Source: Oscillospiraceae bacterium
GTDB taxonomy: Bacteria; Bacillota; Clostridia; Oscillospirales; Oscillospiraceae
Assembly (NCBI GenBank): GCA_902760845.1
Contig: CACWHX010000001.1
Coordinates: 30,738-94,737 of the forward strand
Direction: 5' to 3'
DNA length: 64,000 bases
In this document: positions 59,920-64,000 of the stretch, one piece after another
Position numbering within the stretch: position 1 is the first letter of the stretch
Layout of the letters: every line of letters begins with the position of its first letter
Program-made: the position numbers and the translations under genes
The notes under the pieces: generated by a model
The model's input: only the letters and a program-made list of their open reading frames with translations
What the model was told of the DNA's origin: nothing
Databases searched by the model: none

Positions 59920-59962
59920 GAAAGCCCTTAGCTGCGAGTATGCAGCTAAGGGCTTCTTCGTT
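59920..59962. terminator. Bidirectional terminator between MATE and methionine lyase genes
   Basis: A perfect 14-bp stem AAGCCCTTAGCTGC (59922-59935 with 59942-59955), followed by CTTCG and T-rich sequence on the plus strand. On the minus strand CTTTCGATTTG follows. Confidence 0.75.
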
Positions 59963-60008
59963 TGAGTCGGACTTGTCCGGGGAGACTTCAGTTTCCTCCC
60001 CCGCTCTT

Positions 60009-61199
60009 TTACGCCTGCGCCGCCGCGAATGCCTGCCTGAGATCGGCAATGATGTCCTCCGGGTCCTCCAGGCCGATGGAGAGGCGGACCAGACGGTCCG
60101 AGAAGCCGGCGGCCTCGATCTCCTCCCTGCTGCACATGGAGTGCGTCATGGAGGCCGGATGCTGAATCAGCGTCTCGCAGTCGCCGAGACTGACCGCCAG
60201 CGTGCACAGGCGCACGTGGTTGAGCACCTGCTTTGCCGCCTCGAAGCTCTTCATTTCAAAGGAGATCATGCCGCCGAACTGCTTGAGCTCCTTTTTCGCG
60301 GTTTCATAGTTGGGGTGATCCGCCAGGCCCGGGAAGAAGACCTTTTCAACCTCCGGCGCCTGCTGCAGATACGCCACGACCTGCAGCGTGCTGCGGCAGA
60401 CCGCATCCATGCGCACCTGCAGGGTTTTGAGTCCGCGCAGGATCAGAAACGCCTCCTGCGGACCGAGCACCGCGCCGGTGATATCCTTGAGCCCAACCAT
60501 GCGGATCCGGTCGCCGATCTCCTTGCGGGAGACCGCGAAGCCCGCGACAACGTCGCCGTGCCCGTTCAGATATTTCGTCGCGCTGTGCACCACGACATCC
60601 GCGCCAAGCGTCAGCGGCTTTGCCAGCAGCGGCGTGGCAAAGGTGTTGTCCACGACGATCACGCAGCCGGGCGCGACGCGATGCGCGTAAGCCGCGACGG
60701 CCGCAATGTCGATCACCTTCATGCTGGGGTTGGCAATGGTCTCAAAATAGATGACCTTCGTGTCCGGGCGGAGGGCGGCCTTGAACGCCGCGTCGTCCGA
60801 GAGATCAACGACGGTGGGCTCCACGCCGAAGCGCGGCAGCGTCTCGGTAATCAGCGAGAACGTGCAGCCGTAGAGCGTGTTGTCCGAGACGATGTGGTCC
60901 CCGGCGGACAGCAGCGACAGCAGCGTGCCGGAAATGGCGCCCATGCCGGACGAGAACGCGATGCAGTCCTCGCCCTCCTCCAGCAGCGCGATCTTCTCCT
61001 CCAGCTGGCCGGTGGTGGGGTTGCCGAGGCGGGAGTAGATATAGCCGCCCTCCTGCCCCGCAAAGCGGCGGCCGCCCTGCTCCGCGGACTCAAACACAAA
61101 CGTGGAGGTCTGATAGATCGGCGTCGCGAGCGCGCCGTGCGCGTTTTTCGGGTGATTGCCGTGGACAACGGTGGTTGCTTCTCTGTAGTCATGCTTCAT
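60009..61199 (-). CDS. Methionine gamma-lyase-like PLP enzyme
   Basis: 396 residues of the Cys/Met-metabolism PLP family. The PLP lysine is K209 in HSATKYLNGHGD; Y110 and C112 lie in NTLYGCTFSL. A cysteine at that place (C116 in Pseudomonas putida) is a mark of methionine gamma-lyases, and DLADI-like and GGMISFEMKSFEAAKQVLNH regions also follow that enzyme. The reaction gives methanethiol, ammonia and 2-oxobutyrate. Cystathionine gamma-lyase or O-acetylhomoserine sulfhydrylase are less likely alternatives. Start at 61199 by ribosome site AAGGAAGGG. It is last in an operon with a MalY-type lyase and an NhaC-type transporter. Confidence 0.82.
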   Translation of the reverse strand: MKHDYREATTVVHGNHPKNAHGALATPIYQTSTFVFESAEQGGRRFAGQEGGYIYSRLGNPTTGQLEEKIALLEEGEDCIAFSSGMGAISGTLLSLLSAGDHIVSDNTLYGCTFSLITETLPRFGVEPTVVDLSDDAAFKAALRPDTKVIYFETIANPSMKVIDIAAVAAYAHRVAPGCVIVVDNTFATPLLAKPLTLGADVVVHSATKYLNGHGDVVAGFAVSRKEIGDRIRMVGLKDITGAVLGPQEAFLILRGLKTLQVRMDAVCRSTLQVVAYLQQAPEVEKVFFPGLADHPNYETAKKELKQFGGMISFEMKSFEAAKQVLNHVRLCTLAVSLGDCETLIQHPASMTHSMCSREEIEAAGFSDRLVRLSIGLEDPEDIIADLRQAFAAAQA

Positions 61200-61216
61200 T
61201 TCAAATTCCCTTCCTT

Positions 61217-62419
61217 TCATTCATTTCTCGAACGGACTTCAAGCCCGTTTTGCTCAAACGCCTGCTTCAGCTGCTGCAGGGCCTGCCGCACGACCGCGCG
61301 CGGACAGGCGATGTTGAATCGCTCGAACAGCGCCGTCTCGTCTCCGAAAAGGGCGCCCGAATCGAGCCAGAGCTTCGCGTCCTCCACGACCAGCCGCTCC
61401 AGCTGCTCCGCAGAGAGTCCATAGCCGGAGAAATCCACCCACAGCAGATAGGTGCCCTCCGGCTCCACGACCCGCGCCTTCGGGAAGTGCTCCGCCAGAA
61501 ACTGACTGGCATACCGCACGTTGCCGTAGAGATACTCCACCAGTTCGTCAACCCATTCCGCGCCCCTGGTATAGCACGCCTTCAGCGCGGCCTGCCCCAT
61601 GATGTTCGCCTGGCTGTATCCCGCCGCCCGGTTTGCCCGGCGGTATTTCGCCCGCAGCGACTCATCCGGGATGATGATGTTGGCGGACTGGAGCCCCGCG
61701 ACGTTGAAGGTCTTGCCGGGGGAGCTGTAGAGCGCGAGATTCTTTCGATACTTCTCCTCCAGCTGCATGCAGCTGAAGAACGTGCGCCCGGGGTAAACGA
61801 AGTCGCAGTGGATTTCATCGACCATCAGCACCACGTCGTTTGCCAGGCATAGCTCCGCGACCCTGGTGATTTCGTCCTTCGTCCACACGCGCCCAACCGG
61901 ATTGTGCGGGCTGCAGAAGATCAGCGCCCTGACGTTCTCCTCCCGCATTTTGCGCTCCATATCCGCAAAGTCGATGGCGTACCGCCCGTCTTCATAATGA
62001 AGCTGGCAGTTCACCAGACGCCTGCCGTTGTTCCGAATCGCCTCGCTGAAGGGATAGTAGACCGGCTGCAGAATCATCACGCCGTCTCCGGGCGCGGTAA
62101 AGGCCTGAACGCTGATGTGAATGCCGTAGACAAGGCCCGCGCCAAGCGTGACCCACTCCGGCTCGACCGTGTAGCCGTAGCGCGTGGAAAACCAGTGGTT
62201 CATCGCCTCAAAGTAGCCGTCCAGCGGGTCTGTATATCCGAACACGCCGTGGTCGATCCGCTTGCGGAGTTCCTCGAGGATCTCATCGGGGAGCCGAAAA
62301 TCCATGTCCGCCACCCACATGGGGAGCAGATCGTCCCTGCCCTTGCGCTTCGGGCCAAAGTCATACTTCAGGCAGTCCGTGCCATGTCTGTCGATGATCT
62401 CGTCGAAGTTGTATTTCAT
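61217..62419 (-). CDS. MalY/PatB-type cystathionine beta-lyase (aminotransferase fold)
   Basis: 400 residues. Class I aminotransferase-fold enzyme whose relatives (MalY, PatB) cleave the C-S bond of cystathionine or cysteine. The PLP lysine is in SSPGKTFNVAGLQ, and the cofactor region includes CSPHNPVGRVWTKDE and DEIHCDF. The N-terminus KYDFGPKRKGRDDLLPMWVADMDF is characteristic of PatB. The ATG at 62419 follows GAGGAGGG. Cystathionine beta-lyase activity is a prediction; other sulfur amino acids are possible. It is 17 bases before the methionine lyase gene. Confidence 0.88.
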   Translation of the reverse strand: MKYNFDEIIDRHGTDCLKYDFGPKRKGRDDLLPMWVADMDFRLPDEILEELRKRIDHGVFGYTDPLDGYFEAMNHWFSTRYGYTVEPEWVTLGAGLVYGIHISVQAFTAPGDGVMILQPVYYPFSEAIRNNGRRLVNCQLHYEDGRYAIDFADMERKMREENVRALIFCSPHNPVGRVWTKDEITRVAELCLANDVVLMVDEIHCDFVYPGRTFFSCMQLEEKYRKNLALYSSPGKTFNVAGLQSANIIIPDESLRAKYRRANRAAGYSQANIMGQAALKACYTRGAEWVDELVEYLYGNVRYASQFLAEHFPKARVVEPEGTYLLWVDFSGYGLSAEQLERLVVEDAKLWLDSGALFGDETALFERFNIACPRAVVRQALQQLKQAFEQNGLEVRSRNE

Positions 62420-62453
62420 CACAAACCCTCCTCGTTCAAAGCGTCCGGTCTGC

Positions 62454-63803
62454 TCAGGTCGCCTGCTGCGCCTTCGCCTGCTTTTCAAAGGCCTTTTCCT
62501 CCGGCGTGCGCAGGAGTCCGGCCTGAATGGTCACGATGGTGGCAATCAGCAGCAGCACCGGATAGAACGAGTACCGCAGCACGGTGAAGGGCGAATCGCC
62601 GCTCATCGCCGTCAGCATCATGATGCCGCCGTCGTGCGGGATGAGCATCATAAAGCCGCAGGCAAAGATATCGACCAGAGACGCCAGCCGCTTCGGCGCG
62701 ATGTGATATTCCCCGCCCAGCTCGTTGGCAATCGGACAGGAGACAATGATCGCAAGCGTATTATTGACCAGCGCGGCGGAAAGAATCCCAGAGAGGAACC
62801 CGATGCCGTACTCCGCGCCGCGGCGATTGCGGACTCTGGAGCGGATCCAGTTGACGAACCACTCAATGCCGCCGTATTCGCGCACCATGCCGACCGTGCC
62901 GGAGATCAGCGCCGCCGCGATGGAGATGGAGAACATGTCGGCCATGCCGCCGCCGATGCCCTGAATCCACTCCAGAAACCCGCAGGAGCCGGTCAAAAAG
63001 CCGATCACACCGGTCGAGAGAATGCCGATGAACAGGACGCTCGTGACATTGACGCCGGCCAGCGCCGTGCCCAGGACGATCAGATACGGGAGCACCTTGA
63101 CGAGACTGTACGCGCCGGCCTCCACCTCGCCGCTTCCGCCACCGCCGAAGATCGCATAGAGCACAATCGAGAGCAGCGCCGCCGGCAGCGCAATGCCGAG
63201 GTTCATGGTGAATTTATCCCGCATTTCCGAGCCGCAGCCCTTGGCCGCGGAGATCGTCGTGTCCGAGATCATCGAAAGGTTGTCGCCGAAATAAGACCCG
63301 CCGATGACTGCTGCCGCGGTGACGGCCGTGCTCAGTCCGGCCCCCTGCGCAACGCTCAGCGCCACGGGCCCCATCGCCGCAATCGTGCCCATCGAGGTGC
63401 CGATGGCCGTGGAGATCAGGCAGCACATCAGAAAGACGCCGGGAATCAGCATCTTCACCGGGATAACGTGCAGCGCCAGATTGACGACCGAGTCTTTTCC
63501 GCCCATCACCGCGGCGGCGCCCTGAAAGCCGCTCGCCATCAGGTAGATCAGGATGACCTGCATAACGCCGGAATTTCCCATGTGCTTGCAGAACAGATCC
63601 GTTTTCTCCTGAATGGAGACGCCCGGCTGAAGCACCAGCGCAACGGCAAAGCCCGCGAGCAGCGCCACATGGCGCGGAAACGCGCCGAAGGTTTCCTCGG
63701 CTCCCGCAATCGTCAGGATCACGCCCGCGCCGATATAGAGCGCGAGAAATACGAGCAGCGGCAAAAACGCGAGTCCGCCCAGAGATTTCTTTTCCAGATT
63801 CAT
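62454..63803 (-). CDS. NhaC-family transporter, possibly for methionine
   Basis: 449 residues with about 11-12 hydrophobic helices, Na+/H+ antiporter NhaC family (GTSMGTIAAMGPVALSVA, GGSYFGDNLSMISDTTISAA, and a repeated SGILSAALVNNTLAIIV). NhaC relatives next to methionine genes have been proposed as methionine transporters (MetT). Its place first in an operon with two sulfur amino acid lyases supports amino acid uptake over pH homeostasis, but this is inference. No S-box riboswitch is seen upstream. The promoter is at 63893-63921. Confidence 0.85.
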   Translation of the reverse strand: MNLEKKSLGGLAFLPLLVFLALYIGAGVILTIAGAEETFGAFPRHVALLAGFAVALVLQPGVSIQEKTDLFCKHMGNSGVMQVILIYLMASGFQGAAAVMGGKDSVVNLALHVIPVKMLIPGVFLMCCLISTAIGTSMGTIAAMGPVALSVAQGAGLSTAVTAAAVIGGSYFGDNLSMISDTTISAAKGCGSEMRDKFTMNLGIALPAALLSIVLYAIFGGGGSGEVEAGAYSLVKVLPYLIVLGTALAGVNVTSVLFIGILSTGVIGFLTGSCGFLEWIQGIGGGMADMFSISIAAALISGTVGMVREYGGIEWFVNWIRSRVRNRRGAEYGIGFLSGILSAALVNNTLAIIVSCPIANELGGEYHIAPKRLASLVDIFACGFMMLIPHDGGIMMLTAMSGDSPFTVLRYSFYPVLLLIATIVTIQAGLLRTPEEKAFEKQAKAQQAT

Positions 63804-63892
63804 AACAGCAGCTCCTTGTGAAATTTGTACCCCTTGGTCTGATTCGTTCCCGCTTGTGCTGGAGATTTGCGGTTTCTTGGTTCCGTGTCCCC

Positions 63893-63921
63893 ATTGTATC
63901 AGCGGTGAAACTGGAATTCAA
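63893..63921 (-). promoter_or_regulatory. Promoter of the nhaC-malY-methionine lyase operon
   Basis: Minus strand: TTGAAT (63916-63921), a 17-base spacer and TACAAT (63893-63898), about 85 bases upstream of the first start codon. Confidence 0.75.
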
Positions 63922-63930
63922 CAAAAAAGA

Positions 63931-63990
63931 GGGATATAAACAGGCGAATATGGACGTTTCATCCCATTTCATCCTATTTATATCCCATTT
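63931..63990. repeat. Inverted and direct repeats upstream of the nhaC promoter
   Basis: A 10-bp inverted repeat GGGATATAAA/TTTATATCCC (63931-63940 with 63977-63986) encloses three near-copies of ATCCCATTT (63961, 63971 with one change, 63982). It lies just upstream of the nhaC -35 box and could be an operator. Confidence 0.5.
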
Positions 63991-64000
63991 CCGTTTCGAC

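Overview
The window is a GC-rich chromosomal segment from a Gram-positive, probably endospore-forming member of the class Clostridia. The Oscillospiraceae and relatives are the best guess, but no taxonomic marker was searched. The reasons are: spore genes (spmA, spmB, spoVAC and an AbrB/SpoVT-type regulator), a T-box leader on cysS, the Firmicutes order of the S10-spc-alpha ribosomal cluster with infA-map-adk-secY, an S-layer-homology (SLH) surface protein, a CoA-transferase of the butyryl/4-hydroxybutyrate family, and Bce-type peptide-resistance genes. No prophage, insertion sequence, CRISPR array, tRNA or rRNA was recognised.

Layout. 1-3.9 kb: the 3' part of rimO, then pgsA, a membrane-anchored XRE regulator, a LysR regulator, and a small membrane protein coupled to a CsaA-like tRNA-binding protein. 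4.0-5.9 kb: a cysteine T-box riboswitch and cysS. 5.9-7.5 kb: abrB, and spmA-spmB behind a good sigma-E promoter. 7.5-7.9 kb: a possible small RNA and a stack of perfect palindromes. 7.9-12.6 kb: a complete Bce-type module (response regulator, intramembrane-sensing kinase, ATPase, permease) with a BceR box. 12.9-19.8 kb: one minus-strand operon for making and exporting a surface glycan (ABC permease and ATPase, a fused GT4-GT2 glycosyltransferase, a UDP-galactopyranose-mutase-like flavoprotein, a GT4 enzyme). 20-26 kb: CoA-transferase, orphan DNA methyltransferase, spoVAC with a coupled 51-residue ORF, a conserved unknown, and DUF1934-argS. 26-32.6 kb: a large secreted SLH protein whose central region carries motifs like GT80 sialyltransferases, a sodium:solute symporter, a PhzF-family enzyme and a MocR regulator sharing operator motifs with it.

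32.7-48.9 kb is the ribosomal protein supercluster on the minus strand, rpsJ to rplQ, transcribed from a consensus promoter near 48.93 kb behind a leader of about 290 nt. It is tightly packed except for three structured spacers (rpsJ-rplC, rpsN-rpsH, rpmJ-rpsM). S3 carries an unusual Arg/Gly/Asn-rich tail. 49-55.3 kb is a second minus-strand operon, secA-pgeF-solute-binding lipoprotein-gtrA-cdd, with overlapping genes, followed by a LysR-type protein that consists only of its DNA-binding part. 55.6-59.8 kb (plus strand): an Ntn amidohydrolase, a DUF523 protein, a ferredoxin plus CCG-domain pair, and a MATE exporter. 60-63.9 kb (minus strand): an operon of an NhaC-family transporter, a MalY/PatB lyase and a methionine gamma-lyase-like enzyme, which looks like uptake and breakdown of methionine or related sulfur amino acids.

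The most interesting candidate is the SLH-anchored, secreted glycosyltransferase-like protein at 26.0-28.4 kb. It lies 6 kb from a glycan export operon in the same genome, and could represent glycan modification at the cell surface outside the membrane. All identifications rest on motif reading and remembered family knowledge; no database search was run.
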